From JAAGZL01 sp050290785 (GTDB lineage: Bacteria; Pseudomonadota; Gammaproteobacteria; Chromatiales; Chromatiaceae): a stretch of 64,000 bases of DNA. A program made the position numbers and the translations under genes. Shown piece by piece: positions 1 to 8,315 of this stretch (the first letter of the stretch is position 1; the number at the start of each line of letters is the position of its first letter). The stretch lies in the NCBI GenBank assembly GCA_050290785.1, contig JBNKIR010000054.1, forward strand, positions 16,800 to 80,799. The letters run 5' to 3'. The notes beneath the pieces were generated by a model, which saw nothing but the letters and a program-made list of their open reading frames with translations, was not told the origin of the DNA and ran no database searches.

Positions 1-1
1 C

Positions 2-589
2 ATGGTTATCCTGGTGACCAGGTCGGGTGAGGTGAGCAACAGGATCATCACCACCAAACGCCCCTATTCTGCGTCAGAGCTGGAACAGGTTGCGAACTAC
101 ATTAACCAGACCTACTCGGGACAGAGCCTGACCAAGGTCCGTGAGTCCATGATAAACGAGATGCGCCAGGCACGGGCGGACATGAACCGTATCATGGCTC
201 GCGCCATAGAGATGACAGAGCAGGTCCTGGAGCCAAGGGAGAGCGGTGGATCCTGTCTGATCGCGGGTCAAACCAATCTCATGGATTTCAATGAATTGGC
301 CAATATGAAGCGACTGCGCCAACTCTTCGATGCGTTCAATGAAAAGCATGAGATAGTTCAGCTTCTGGATGGCTGTCTGCATGCCAAGGGTATGCAGATA
401 TTCATTGGAGAGGAGTCCGGCTATAAACATCTGAACAAATGCAGTATCGTTACCGCCCCCTACGAGGTTAATAATAAGGTAGTGGGGGTGCTTGGGGTGA
501 TAGGTCCGAAACGCATGGAGTATGACCGGGTGATACCGGTAGTGGATGTGACGGCAAAATTATTAAGTTCGGCCTTGAAACAGCTATAA
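2..589 (+). CDS. hrcA: Heat-inducible transcription repressor HrcA, C-terminal part (gene truncated by window edge)
   Basis: This is the C-terminal 195 residues of HrcA, the repressor of class I heat-shock genes that binds CIRCE operators. The whole protein is usually about 340 residues, so the N-terminal winged helix and part of the GAF-like domain lie before base 1. The Met at base 2 is internal, not the real start. The visible part has the typical ILVT..GEV.NRII segment, and near its end the GxLGVIGPxRMxY motif (GVLGVIGPKRMEY). It directly precedes grpE-dnaK-dnaJ, the usual arrangement where HrcA is present. Its last codons overlap a sigma-32-type promoter for grpE. No CIRCE inverted repeat is visible in the window, so its operator is probably upstream or at groESL. 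Confidence 0.95.
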   Translation: MVILVTRSGEVSNRIITTKRPYSASELEQVANYINQTYSGQSLTKVRESMINEMRQARADMNRIMARAIEMTEQVLEPRESGGSCLIAGQTNLMDFNELANMKRLRQLFDAFNEKHEIVQLLDGCLHAKGMQIFIGEESGYKHLNKCSIVTAPYEVNNKVVGVLGVIGPKRMEYDRVIPVVDVTAKLLSSALKQL

Positions 590-601
590 CCATCCCCAAA
601 T
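574..601 (+). promoter_or_regulatory. Sigma-32 (RpoH) type heat-shock promoter for grpE
   Basis: A -35 element CTTGAAA (574-580), a 13-base spacer and a -10 element CCCCAAAT (594-601) match the known RpoH consensus CTTGAAA / CCCCATnT with one mismatch. The -35 overlaps the last hrcA codons. Transcription would start near 608, giving a leader of about 70 bases before grpE. Seen directly; activity is inferred. Confidence 0.75.
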
Positions 602-680
602 TAGGTCATTAAGTTAAGATATGCGCCCGGTACAGCAGGGTGCAGGTGTTCTTTTTGTGCGGTATTCGGAGATTTATTAA

Positions 681-1295
681 ATGGGTAAAGATCAGGAAGT
701 GGCTGATAAAAAATCGGAAACTGAAGAAATTACAGCTGGAGAGGCGTCAGATGAGAGCCTGGTCGATGCCGCCGATATGGATGAAGGCAAGGCCGAGACC
801 ACAGAGGAGCTCCAGCTGATGCTGGAGGACGCACGCAGCAAGGTGGATGAACACTGGAATCAGGTGTTGCGTGCCAGGGCCGAGTTGGAGAACCTGCAGC
901 GACGCCATGAACGTGAACTGGAAAACGCCCACAAATTCGCCTTGGAGCGTTTCGCATCGGATATCCTGGCGGTCAGAGACAGCATGGAACTAGGCCTGGA
1001 TGCCACCAACAACGAAGGCGCGGACGTCAATAGCCTGCGGGAAGGCACCAAATTGACCCTGAAACTCCTTACGGACGTTATGGAAAAGTTCCAGATAGCC
1101 CAGATCGATCCCGACGGCGAACCGTTTAATCCGGAATTTCATCAGGCCATGAGCATCCAGCCCCGTGATGACGTCCCGCCGAACACGGTGATTGCGGTGA
1201 TGCAGAAGGGCTACACCCTTAATGGCAGGCTGATTCGTCCGGCTATGGTGATGGTCTCGCAGGGTGAGACAGGAAAAATTGATGAACAGGCTTGA
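681..1295 (+). CDS. grpE: GrpE, nucleotide exchange factor of DnaK
   Basis: GrpE (204 aa) speeds ADP release from DnaK in the cytoplasmic Hsp70 cycle and acts as a thermosensor. The sequence has an acidic, poorly conserved N-terminus (residues 1-50), a long charged helix that would form the dimer coiled coil (about 50-105), and the C-terminal beta domain. The end carries the family hallmarks FNPEFHQAM and the VMQKGYTLNGRLIRPAMV segment. The start is supported by a GGAG about 10 bases upstream. It lies between hrcA and dnaK. Its stop codon sits inside the -35 element of the dnaK heat-shock promoter. Confidence 0.97.
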   Translation: MGKDQEVADKKSETEEITAGEASDESLVDAADMDEGKAETTEELQLMLEDARSKVDEHWNQVLRARAELENLQRRHERELENAHKFALERFASDILAVRDSMELGLDATNNEGADVNSLREGTKLTLKLLTDVMEKFQIAQIDPDGEPFNPEFHQAMSIQPRDDVPPNTVIAVMQKGYTLNGRLIRPAMVMVSQGETGKIDEQA

Positions 1296-1319
1296 AAAAT
1301 AGAAGGTTTTTCCCCATCT
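1291..1319 (+). promoter_or_regulatory. Consensus sigma-32 heat-shock promoter for dnaK
   Basis: CTTGAAA (1291-1297), a 14-base spacer and CCCCATCT (1312-1319) match the RpoH consensus at every defined position. The -35 overlaps the grpE stop codon. The predicted transcript starts near 1326, about 50 bases before dnaK. It would let dnaK be induced independently of grpE. Confidence 0.88.
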
Positions 1320-1375
1320 GAGGGTTAACCGTAAATTTTAGAGAATAATGCAGTTTTTATTGGAGATACCGAACC

Positions 1376-3310
1376 ATGGGTAAAATTATTGGAATCGATC
1401 TAGGCACCACCAACTCCTGCGTGGCAGTGATGGAGGGAGACAAGACCAGAGTGATCGAAAACTCAGAGGGTGATCGCACTACGCCTTCCATCATAGCCTA
1501 TACGGCGGATGGTGATGTGCTGGTGGGCCAGGCGGCCAAACGCCAGGCGGTCACCAATCCCCAGAACACCCTGTTTGCCATCAAGCGTCTGATCGGACGT
1601 CGTTTTGAAGACGACGTGGTGCAGCGCGATATCAAGATGGTGCCCTATAAGATCGTAAAGGCAGACAACGGAGACGCCTGGGTGGAGGCCAACGGCAAGA
1701 AGATGGCGGCCCCTGAGATCTCCGCCAAGGTGTTGCAGAAGATGAAGAAGACGGCCGAAGACTATCTCGGCGCAGAGGTGACCGAGGCGGTTATCACCGT
1801 CCCTGCCTACTTCAATGATTCCCAGCGTCAGGCCACCAAGGATGCAGGTCGCATCGCCGGTCTGGATGTGAAGCGTATCATCAACGAGCCTACCGCAGCG
1901 GCCCTGGCCTACGGTATGGACAAGAAGCGCGGCGACCAGAAGCTGGCCGTGTTCGACCTGGGTGGCGGTACCTTCGATATCTCCATCATCGAGATCGCCG
2001 AGATCGACGGCGAACACCAGTTCGAGGTGCTCTCCACTAACGGCGACACCTTCCTGGGCGGCGAAGATTTCGATATGCGCATCATCGACTACCTGGTGGA
2101 AGAGTTTAAAAAGGACCAGGGCTTCGATCTGCGCAACGACCCGCTGGCACTGCAGCGTCTGAAAGAGGGCGCTGAGAAGGCCAAGATCGAGCTCTCCAAT
2201 GGTCAGCAGACCGATATCAATCTGCCGTACATCACGGCGGATGCATCCGGCCCCAAGCATCTGAACATCAAGCTGACCCGCGCTAAGCTGGAACAGTTGG
2301 TGGACGATCTGGTGCAGCGCACCATCGACCCCTGCCGTGTGGCGCTGAACGACGCCGGCCTCAAGGCCTCTGATATCGACGAGGTGATCCTGGTTGGTGG
2401 ACAGACCCGTATGCCCAAGGTGCAGGAGGTGGTCGAGAAGTTCTTCGGCAAGGCCCCGCGCAGGGACGTGAATCCTGATGAGGCGGTCGCCATCGGCGCG
2501 GCCATCCAGGGCGGCGTCCTGGGTGGTGAGGTAAAAGACGTACTGTTGCTGGATGTTACCCCGCTGTCACTGGGTATCGAGACCCTGGGCGGAGTCATGA
2601 CCAAGCTGATCGATAAGAACACCACTATCCCGACCAACGCCAGTCAGACCTTCTCTACTGCGGACGACAATCAGACCGCAGTGACCGTGCATGTCCTGCA
2701 GGGTGAGCGTGAGCAGGCCGGGGCCAACAAGTCTCTGGGTCGTTTCGATCTTACCGATATCCCGCCGGCACCGCGAGGCATCCCGCAGATCGAGGTGAGT
2801 TTCGATATTGACGCCAACGGCATCCTGAATGTGTCGGCCAAGGACAGGGCCACCGGTAAGGAACAGTCCATCGTGATCAAGGCATCTTCCGGTCTGAGCG
2901 ATGAAGAGATCGACCGTATGGTCAAGGACGCAGAGGCCCATGCCGATGAAGACCGCAAGTTCAATGAACTGGTCCAGGCGCGCAACCAGGCCGACGGCAT
3001 GATCCATGCCATCAAGAAGTCCATGGAAGAACTGGGCGACGAAAAGATGGAGGCCGGTGAGAAAGAGAATATCGAGGCCAAGATCAAGGAGCTGGAAGAG
3101 GTCATGCAGGGCGAGGACAAGGATGCCATCGAAGAGAAGACCAAGGCCCTGACCGAGGTCTCGGCCAAGATGGCAGAGCGTCTCTATGCCCAGCAGGGTG
3201 GAGAGGGCTCCGCTGAGGACGGTACGCAGGGTGCTGATGCCGGGACATCCGCCGCGGATGACAACGTTGTCGATGCTGAATTTGAGGAAGTCAAAGACGA
3301 CAACAAATAG
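1376..3310 (+). CDS. dnaK: Chaperone DnaK (Hsp70)
   Basis: DnaK (644 aa) is the ATP-dependent Hsp70 chaperone that folds and remodels proteins with DnaJ and GrpE. The ATPase domain starts with IGIDLGTTNSCV (about residues 4-15) and contains the phosphate loop FDLGGGTFD. The interdomain linker DVLLLDVTPLSLG is near residue 390. The substrate-binding domain and helical lid follow, ending in the acidic tail EFEEVKDDNK typical of bacterial DnaK. Length is normal for proteobacteria. The ATG is preceded by GGAGA at proper spacing. It has its own consensus sigma-32 promoter, and a GC-rich hairpin separates it from dnaJ. Confidence 0.99.
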   Translation: MGKIIGIDLGTTNSCVAVMEGDKTRVIENSEGDRTTPSIIAYTADGDVLVGQAAKRQAVTNPQNTLFAIKRLIGRRFEDDVVQRDIKMVPYKIVKADNGDAWVEANGKKMAAPEISAKVLQKMKKTAEDYLGAEVTEAVITVPAYFNDSQRQATKDAGRIAGLDVKRIINEPTAAALAYGMDKKRGDQKLAVFDLGGGTFDISIIEIAEIDGEHQFEVLSTNGDTFLGGEDFDMRIIDYLVEEFKKDQGFDLRNDPLALQRLKEGAEKAKIELSNGQQTDINLPYITADASGPKHLNIKLTRAKLEQLVDDLVQRTIDPCRVALNDAGLKASDIDEVILVGGQTRMPKVQEVVEKFFGKAPRRDVNPDEAVAIGAAIQGGVLGGEVKDVLLLDVTPLSLGIETLGGVMTKLIDKNTTIPTNASQTFSTADDNQTAVTVHVLQGEREQAGANKSLGRFDLTDIPPAPRGIPQIEVSFDIDANGILNVSAKDRATGKEQSIVIKASSGLSDEEIDRMVKDAEAHADEDRKFNELVQARNQADGMIHAIKKSMEELGDEKMEAGEKENIEAKIKELEEVMQGEDKDAIEEKTKALTEVSAKMAERLYAQQGGEGSAEDGTQGADAGTSAADDNVVDAEFEEVKDDNK

Positions 3311-3335
3311 GCAATTCGGTGGAGGGTCGTCCGAG

Positions 3336-3366
3336 AACGTGCGGGTGCGATGCGCCCGCGCGTTTT
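3336..3366 (+). terminator. GC-rich hairpin with T-run between dnaK and dnaJ (attenuator candidate)
   Basis: AACG at 3336-3339 pairs with CGTT at 3361-3364, and GCGGG at 3341-3345 pairs with CCCGC further in, around a GC loop. The stem is imperfect and is followed by TTTT. It sits mid-operon, so it probably lets only part of the dnaK transcripts continue into dnaJ. Attenuation is inferred. Confidence 0.5.
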
Positions 3367-3415
3367 GCCATTTAAACGGGCAGGTGCTGTGAGTTGAGGT
3401 GCTGGAACAATAAAT

Positions 3416-4561
3416 ATGTCTAAACGCGACTATTACGAAGTACTCGGTGTAAATAAGAACGCCAGCGAAGATGAGCTGAAGAAGGCCTATCGCCGCCTGG
3501 CCATGAAGTACCATCCGGATAGAAACACCGGAGATCAGGCAGCGGATGCGGAAAAGAAATTCAAGGAGGCCAAGGAGGCCTATGAGATCCTGTCGGATGC
3601 GCAGAAGCGCGCCGCCTACGATCAGTTCGGTCATGCCGGTGTAGATTCGTCCATGGGGGGCGGTCCTGGCGGGGCAGGCTTTGGTGGCGGCAGCTTTAGC
3701 GACATCTTCGGTGATGTGTTTGGTGATATCTTCAGTGGCGGCCGTCCCGGCGGTGGCGCTCGGGCCAATCGTGGGGCTGATCTGCGCTACAATCTGCAGA
3801 TCTCCCTGGAAGACGCGGTTGCCGGTACCACGGTGAAGATCCGTGTCCCCACCATGGTGAAGTGTAAGTCCTGTAACGGTTCCGGCGCCAAAAAGGGGAC
3901 CACCCCCAAGAGCTGTACCACCTGCGGGGGACATGGCCAGGTAAGGATGTCACAGGGATTTTTCTCGGTGCAGCAGACCTGTCCCAATTGCCGCGGCAAG
4001 GGTACGATAATCGATGATCCATGCGATGTATGCCATGGTCAGGGCAAGGTACAGGAGCACAAGACCCTGTCGGTGAAGGTGCCGGCCGGTGTCGACAACG
4101 GTGATCGCATCCGTCTGGCGGGAGAGGGCGAGGCAGGAGATCACGGTGGTCCTGCGGGTGACCTCTATGTCCAGGTCATAGTCAAAGAGCATGAGATCTT
4201 CAGCAGAGAGGATAGCAATCTGTTTTGTGAGGTGCCGATAAGTTTCGGTACGGCCGCACTCGGCGGTGAGCTTGAGGTACCGACCCTGACCGGCAAGGTG
4301 AAGCTGAAGATCCCGGCCGGCACTCAGACCGGAAAGATGTTCCGCATGCGCGGTAAGGGGGTAAAATCGGTGCGTGGCGGCCCTGTGGGCGATCTGATCT
4401 GCCGCGTGATGGTGGAAACTCCGGTCAATCTTACCGAGAAACAGAAAGATCTGATCCGGGAGCTGGATGAGACCATGCAGGCCGGTGGTAAAAAACACAG
4501 TCCTCAATCATCCGGATGGATGGATGGGGTGAAAAGCTTCTTCGAAGGCATGGGCTTTTAA
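3416..4561 (+). CDS. dnaJ: Chaperone DnaJ (Hsp40, type I)
   Basis: DnaJ (381 aa) delivers clients to DnaK and stimulates its ATPase. All type I domains are present. The J domain (1-70) has the HPD motif at residues 33-35. A Gly/Phe-rich linker (about 72-125) follows, then a zinc-binding domain with four CxxCxGxG repeats (CKSCNGSG, CTTCGGHG, CPNCRGKG, CDVCHGQG), then the C-terminal substrate-binding domains. Length is normal. It follows dnaK by about 100 bases that contain a hairpin, and is followed by dapB, a neighbour seen in many gammaproteobacteria. Confidence 0.99.
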   Translation: MSKRDYYEVLGVNKNASEDELKKAYRRLAMKYHPDRNTGDQAADAEKKFKEAKEAYEILSDAQKRAAYDQFGHAGVDSSMGGGPGGAGFGGGSFSDIFGDVFGDIFSGGRPGGGARANRGADLRYNLQISLEDAVAGTTVKIRVPTMVKCKSCNGSGAKKGTTPKSCTTCGGHGQVRMSQGFFSVQQTCPNCRGKGTIIDDPCDVCHGQGKVQEHKTLSVKVPAGVDNGDRIRLAGEGEAGDHGGPAGDLYVQVIVKEHEIFSREDSNLFCEVPISFGTAALGGELEVPTLTGKVKLKIPAGTQTGKMFRMRGKGVKSVRGGPVGDLICRVMVETPVNLTEKQKDLIRELDETMQAGGKKHSPQSSGWMDGVKSFFEGMGF

Positions 4562-4630
4562 GGCAGGTCCCAGCCTTTAGGCGCCCGCTACAGTGGGCGA
4601 TCATCAATTAGACAGAACCAGGTATCAGAC

Positions 4631-5434
4631 ATGACAAGAATAGCGATCGTCGGTGCAGCCGGCCGTATGGGAAGAAATCTTATCCAGGCGGTATATGATG
4701 CGGATGACAAAGAGCTGGGTGCCGCGATAGAACGCCCGGACTCCAGTCTTCTAGGTTCAGATGCGGGGGAGTTGGCCGGGGTAGGCAGGCTTGGGGTATT
4801 TCTGGTCGACAATCTGGAACAGGTGCTGGACGACTTCGATGTATTGATCGATTTTACCGCGCCGGCTGCCACCATGACGCATGTGGAGATCTGCCGCCAG
4901 GCCGGTAAGGCCATGGTCATTGGTACCACCGGTCTGAGTGAGGAAGAGAAGGATAAGCTGAAAGAGGCATCCGCCCATATCGGCATTATGTTTGCGCCGA
5001 ATATGAGTATCGGGGTAAATCTTTGTTTCAAACTGCTGGATATGGCCGCAAGGGTATTGGGAGACGATGTGGATATCGAGGTAATAGAGGCCCATCACCG
5101 CCACAAGGTGGATGCCCCATCCGGTACCGCCCTGAGGATGGGTGAGGTGGTGGCCGAGGCGCTGGGACGTGATCTGTCGGAGTGTGCAGTCTACGGACGT
5201 GAAGGTCACACCGGAGAACGAGACCGCAAGACCATCGGTTTCGAGACCATCCGGGCCGGTGATGTGGTGGGTGATCACACCGTACTCTTCGCTGCTATGG
5301 GTGAGCGGGTGGAGATCACCCACAAGGCATCCAGCCGTATGACCTTCGCCAACGGCGCCGTGCGCGCTGCCGGCTGGATCAAGGAGAAGGGCAAGGGGCT
5401 GTTTGATATGCAGGATGTGCTGGGTTTGCGCTGA
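4631..5434 (+). CDS. dapB: 4-hydroxy-tetrahydrodipicolinate reductase DapB
   Basis: DapB (267 aa) reduces hydroxy-tetrahydrodipicolinate with NAD(P)H in the cytoplasm, on the path to diaminopimelate and lysine. The N-terminal Rossmann motif is GAAGRMGR (about residues 8-15). The conserved E(A/L)HHxxKxDAPSGTA signature is present as EAHHRHKVDAPSGTA, with the catalytic His and Lys. Length is standard. It lies about 70 bases after dnaJ on the same strand and may be cotranscribed. Confidence 0.98.
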   Translation: MTRIAIVGAAGRMGRNLIQAVYDADDKELGAAIERPDSSLLGSDAGELAGVGRLGVFLVDNLEQVLDDFDVLIDFTAPAATMTHVEICRQAGKAMVIGTTGLSEEEKDKLKEASAHIGIMFAPNMSIGVNLCFKLLDMAARVLGDDVDIEVIEAHHRHKVDAPSGTALRMGEVVAEALGRDLSECAVYGREGHTGERDRKTIGFETIRAGDVVGDHTVLFAAMGERVEITHKASSRMTFANGAVRAAGWIKEKGKGLFDMQDVLGLR

Positions 5435-5565
5435 TATATGCCTACGTTGGACTCGCCGGATAGGCGCATCGTCGCCTGTATCATCGGAATCACCTAGATC
5501 TGCCCCATTTGGCATAGGGCTTGCACCTTACTGACCAGAGAACTGTTTTCAGTCGAGGTCGGTAT

Positions 5566-6684
5566 ATGAGTAATACAAGTCCCATAGATTTCAGCCTGGA
5601 TCTGTTGCAATCCGGTAAACCCCTTTCAGGTGCAGCAAGTGATGGCGTGAACACCAGTCCTGAGGCGCTGTTCAAGGATGTGCTGGCTGATGAAAAACTT
5701 GTCTCTGAGGTCATGTCCAGGCTGAAGGAGCTCCTGCCGGAGGATATATTTGCCCAGATCGAAGAGATGGTGGAGTCCGGCAATGGATTGCCGATAGCGG
5801 CAATCTTTTCCCCTGAATCTCCCTTGTTTGAACAGATCTCAGAACAACTGCCACAAATGGTACGGGATGCCTTCAAGCATGATGGAGGGCAGATACCGGC
5901 CATTCTCGCCTCTGCCATAAACGCGTGCGATGAGAAGCTACAAAAGACCGGTGATGCGGCATCACGCACCCTGGATAACATAGGACGCCAGATCAGTGAG
6001 GCCCTATCAACTCTCTCCGATAAGGGGCAGGGCAGTGATATCGGAAGGCAGATACAGGATCTGCTGGGGGCGGCCAAGGCAGAGATCGTCTCGGCAGATG
6101 TCGGGGCCAAGTCATTTTTAGCGGCCACTGCCGGTGGAGGTGAGCTCACAAGCACCCAGACAAACACCATCAATTCCGCCATCAGCGGACTGGCGCAGGT
6201 ACAGACCGCATCTCCCCAAGGCAGTGGCGCGTCTGTCGCGCCTCCTCCTATAACCACGCCGATGGGCGAAGAGGCCTGGGGACAGGCCATGGGCGATCGC
6301 ATTATGTGGATGGTGGGCAAGGGGGTGCAGGCCGCGTCCATACGTATCAACCCACCGGATCTAGGTCCTATCCATGTCAGGCTGTCGGTAAACAATGATC
6401 AGACCAGTGTGCAGATGCTGGTTCAGAATGGGGTGGTTAAAGAGGCATTAGAGGCGGCCATGCCTCGTCTGCGTGAGATGCTGCAAGAGGGCAACATGTA
6501 TCTGGTGAATGTGGATGTGAGTCACCGGGAAAGTCCTGATCAAAGCAGCGGGTCAGGGCTGTATGACCATGATCAGAATGGACAGATGGAGCAATTCCTG
6601 CAGGATCAGGAGCTGGCTGGCCAGATCGAGGAGGAGCTGCCTCGATACTACCGCAGCAGTGGCCTGCTGGACGACTACGCATAA
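5566..6684 (+). CDS. FliK-like flagellar hook-length control family protein
   Basis: This 372-residue protein has a low-complexity helical N-terminal half and a C-terminal Flg_hook (FliK C-terminal) domain at about residues 245-330. That domain contains the conserved INPPDLGPIHVRLSVNN segment and the following alpha-beta region. FliK measures hook length and switches the flagellar export apparatus. The ATG at 5566 is preferred because AGGTCGG lies just upstream; a TTG at 5521 is a weaker alternative. No other flagellar structural gene is nearby, so this may be an orphan FliK paralogue rather than the main one. Its C-terminal tail is unusually acidic and Gln-rich. Confidence 0.75.
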   Translation: MSNTSPIDFSLDLLQSGKPLSGAASDGVNTSPEALFKDVLADEKLVSEVMSRLKELLPEDIFAQIEEMVESGNGLPIAAIFSPESPLFEQISEQLPQMVRDAFKHDGGQIPAILASAINACDEKLQKTGDAASRTLDNIGRQISEALSTLSDKGQGSDIGRQIQDLLGAAKAEIVSADVGAKSFLAATAGGGELTSTQTNTINSAISGLAQVQTASPQGSGASVAPPPITTPMGEEAWGQAMGDRIMWMVGKGVQAASIRINPPDLGPIHVRLSVNNDQTSVQMLVQNGVVKEALEAAMPRLREMLQEGNMYLVNVDVSHRESPDQSSGSGLYDHDQNGQMEQFLQDQELAGQIEEELPRYYRSSGLLDDYA

Positions 6685-6712
6685 GATTCCACTTGGCTTT
6701 ATCTCCGACTTG

Positions 6713-6748
6713 AGACCTGCGATACGGCAAAAGCCATTTTGCAGGTCT
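6713..6748. other. Bipartite inverted repeat between fliK-like gene and lapA
   Basis: AGACCTGC (6713-6720) and GCAGGTCT (6741-6748) form an 8-bp stem. Inside the loop, GGC-AAAA-GCC (6726-6735) forms a second small hairpin. No T-run follows, so it is not a standard intrinsic terminator. It could be a weak terminator or a protein- or RNA-level regulatory structure upstream of lapA. Confidence 0.4.
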
Positions 6749-6842
6749 AATATCCCACTGTATTTAGACAAAATCCTGGCGGTGCCGGTTGCTCAGCTAG
6801 TATGATATTGTCTGTTAAGGTATTTATTTCGGAGATATAAGC

Positions 6843-7127
6843 ATGCTCTTGATTAAGCTGCTGATTTTCACTGTATTGATCACTATTGGTGCCGTATTTG
6901 CCTTAAATAATAGTGACAGTGTTACCCTAAGTTACTATTTTGGCTCTCAAGAGATGCCGCTCTCACTTCTGTTGATCTTTACCCTGATAGTAGGCGCTGT
7001 CATTGGCATATTGTCGGCCACAGTCACCATCCTGCGACTCAAGCGGGAAAACGCATCTCTGCAGCGTAAGGCGAAAGTCATATCAGAAGAGGTTGAGAAC
7101 CTCAGGGCTCTGCCTCTCAAGGAGTGA
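6843..7127 (+). CDS. lapA: LapA (YciS) inner-membrane protein of LPS assembly
   Basis: This 94-residue protein has two hydrophobic segments (about 3-22 and 41-63) followed by a short charged cytoplasmic helix, the pattern of the LapA/DUF1049 family. LapA works with LapB at the inner membrane, where LapB links FtsH-dependent LpxC turnover to lipopolysaccharide assembly. The gene order lapA-lapB-pyrF is the same as in E. coli, which strongly supports the call. Its stop overlaps a possible upstream GTG of lapB. Confidence 0.88.
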   Translation: MLLIKLLIFTVLITIGAVFALNNSDSVTLSYYFGSQEMPLSLLLIFTLIVGAVIGILSATVTILRLKRENASLQRKAKVISEEVENLRALPLKE

Positions 7128-7135
7128 TCTATTCC

Positions 7136-8293
7136 ATGATGGAATTACTGCTTTTGCTGTTGCCTGTAGCTGCTGCATCCGGTTGGTTTGCGGCAAGACG
7201 TAGCTATGGTAAGAGCGAACAGTTTCGTTCAGGACGTAATATAGATTATTTTAAGGGACTCAACTTCCTTCTGAATGAGCAGCCGGATAAGGCGATTGAT
7301 GTGTTCATTCATATGCTGGAGGTGGATAGTGAGACGGTAGAGACCCACCTGGCCCTTGGCAACCTGTTTCGTCGTAGAGGCGAGGTGGATCGTGCCATAC
7401 GTATACATCAGAATCTTATAGCCAGACCTACTCTGCAGCCGGAACATCGTGCTCAGGCGCTGCTGGAGCTGGGTCAGGACTATATGCGTGCCGGCCTGTA
7501 TGATCGTGCAGAAAGCCTGTTTCAGGAACTTACTGAGTCCAATCTGCATCGTGAGCAGGCATTGGCAAATCTATTGTTGATCTATGAAAAGGAAAAAGAG
7601 TGGAATAGGTCTCTGGAGATATCCAACAAGTTGGAATCTATCACCGGTGAACAGTTAAATAATCAACGCTCCCACTACTATTGTGAGATGGCCGATGATG
7701 CCTATAGCTCAGGAGATATGAAGCTGGCGTCTGAGTGTCTGAAAAAGGCCCAGGGATGCAACAGGGACTCGGTACGTGCAGCTATACTTCTAGGCGAGAT
7801 GGAGAAGGCGAAGGGCAATTATAAGGCGGCCATAAAGTCGTTTAAAAAAGTAGCGGAGAATAACCCGGCCTATTTTTCCATAATACTCCAATCGCTACGC
7901 GACTGTTACGAAGCAATCAAGGACAAAAAGTCATTTCGTGATTTTTTGCACTGGTATGTGCAAACTCAAAACGGATTTACCGAGACTGTCATGTTGAGCC
8001 AGTTGATCCGTGATGAGGATGGTGATGCGGCGGCAGCGCAGTTTCTTAAAGTACATCTGAAGGCGAATCCAAGCCTGGAAGGGTTGCACCAGTTGCTGTT
8101 ACTGGATCCGAGTGATGAGTGCATAGATGCATACGAGATATCAAGGCTCCTGGCGGCACTATTGGAAAGATCGGTTGAAGAGAATCCAGCATATAAATGT
8201 ACCACCTGCGGTTTCGGGGCAAAGACCATGCATTGGCAGTGTCCCAGTTGCAATAAGTGGAGCAGTATCAGGCCGATGCAAACGATAATTTAG
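7136..8293 (+). CDS. lapB: LapB (YciM), LPS assembly and LpxC-turnover regulator
   Basis: LapB (385 aa) is a membrane-anchored TPR protein that promotes FtsH degradation of LpxC and so sets LPS synthesis. The N-terminal anchor MMELLLLLLPVAAASGW aligns with E. coli LapB, so the ATG at 7136 is chosen over the GTG at 7124; AAGGAG lies 11 bases upstream. Tetratricopeptide repeats fill about 30-330. The C-terminus has the rubredoxin-like zinc or iron knuckle with two Cys pairs, CTTCG and CPSCN. Spacing to lapA and pyrF indicates an operon. Confidence 0.95.
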   Translation: MMELLLLLLPVAAASGWFAARRSYGKSEQFRSGRNIDYFKGLNFLLNEQPDKAIDVFIHMLEVDSETVETHLALGNLFRRRGEVDRAIRIHQNLIARPTLQPEHRAQALLELGQDYMRAGLYDRAESLFQELTESNLHREQALANLLLIYEKEKEWNRSLEISNKLESITGEQLNNQRSHYYCEMADDAYSSGDMKLASECLKKAQGCNRDSVRAAILLGEMEKAKGNYKAAIKSFKKVAENNPAYFSIILQSLRDCYEAIKDKKSFRDFLHWYVQTQNGFTETVMLSQLIRDEDGDAAAAQFLKVHLKANPSLEGLHQLLLLDPSDECIDAYEISRLLAALLERSVEENPAYKCTTCGFGAKTMHWQCPSCNKWSSIRPMQTII

Positions 8294-8315
8294 TTTTGAA
8301 AAGGGGATTGTTGTA

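Noticed and set aside
2567..3934. 455-codon minus-strand open frame opposite dnaK and dnaJ
   Set aside because: It lies antisense to two certain genes. Its composition is that expected of the complement of GC-rich codons, and no domain is recognised.
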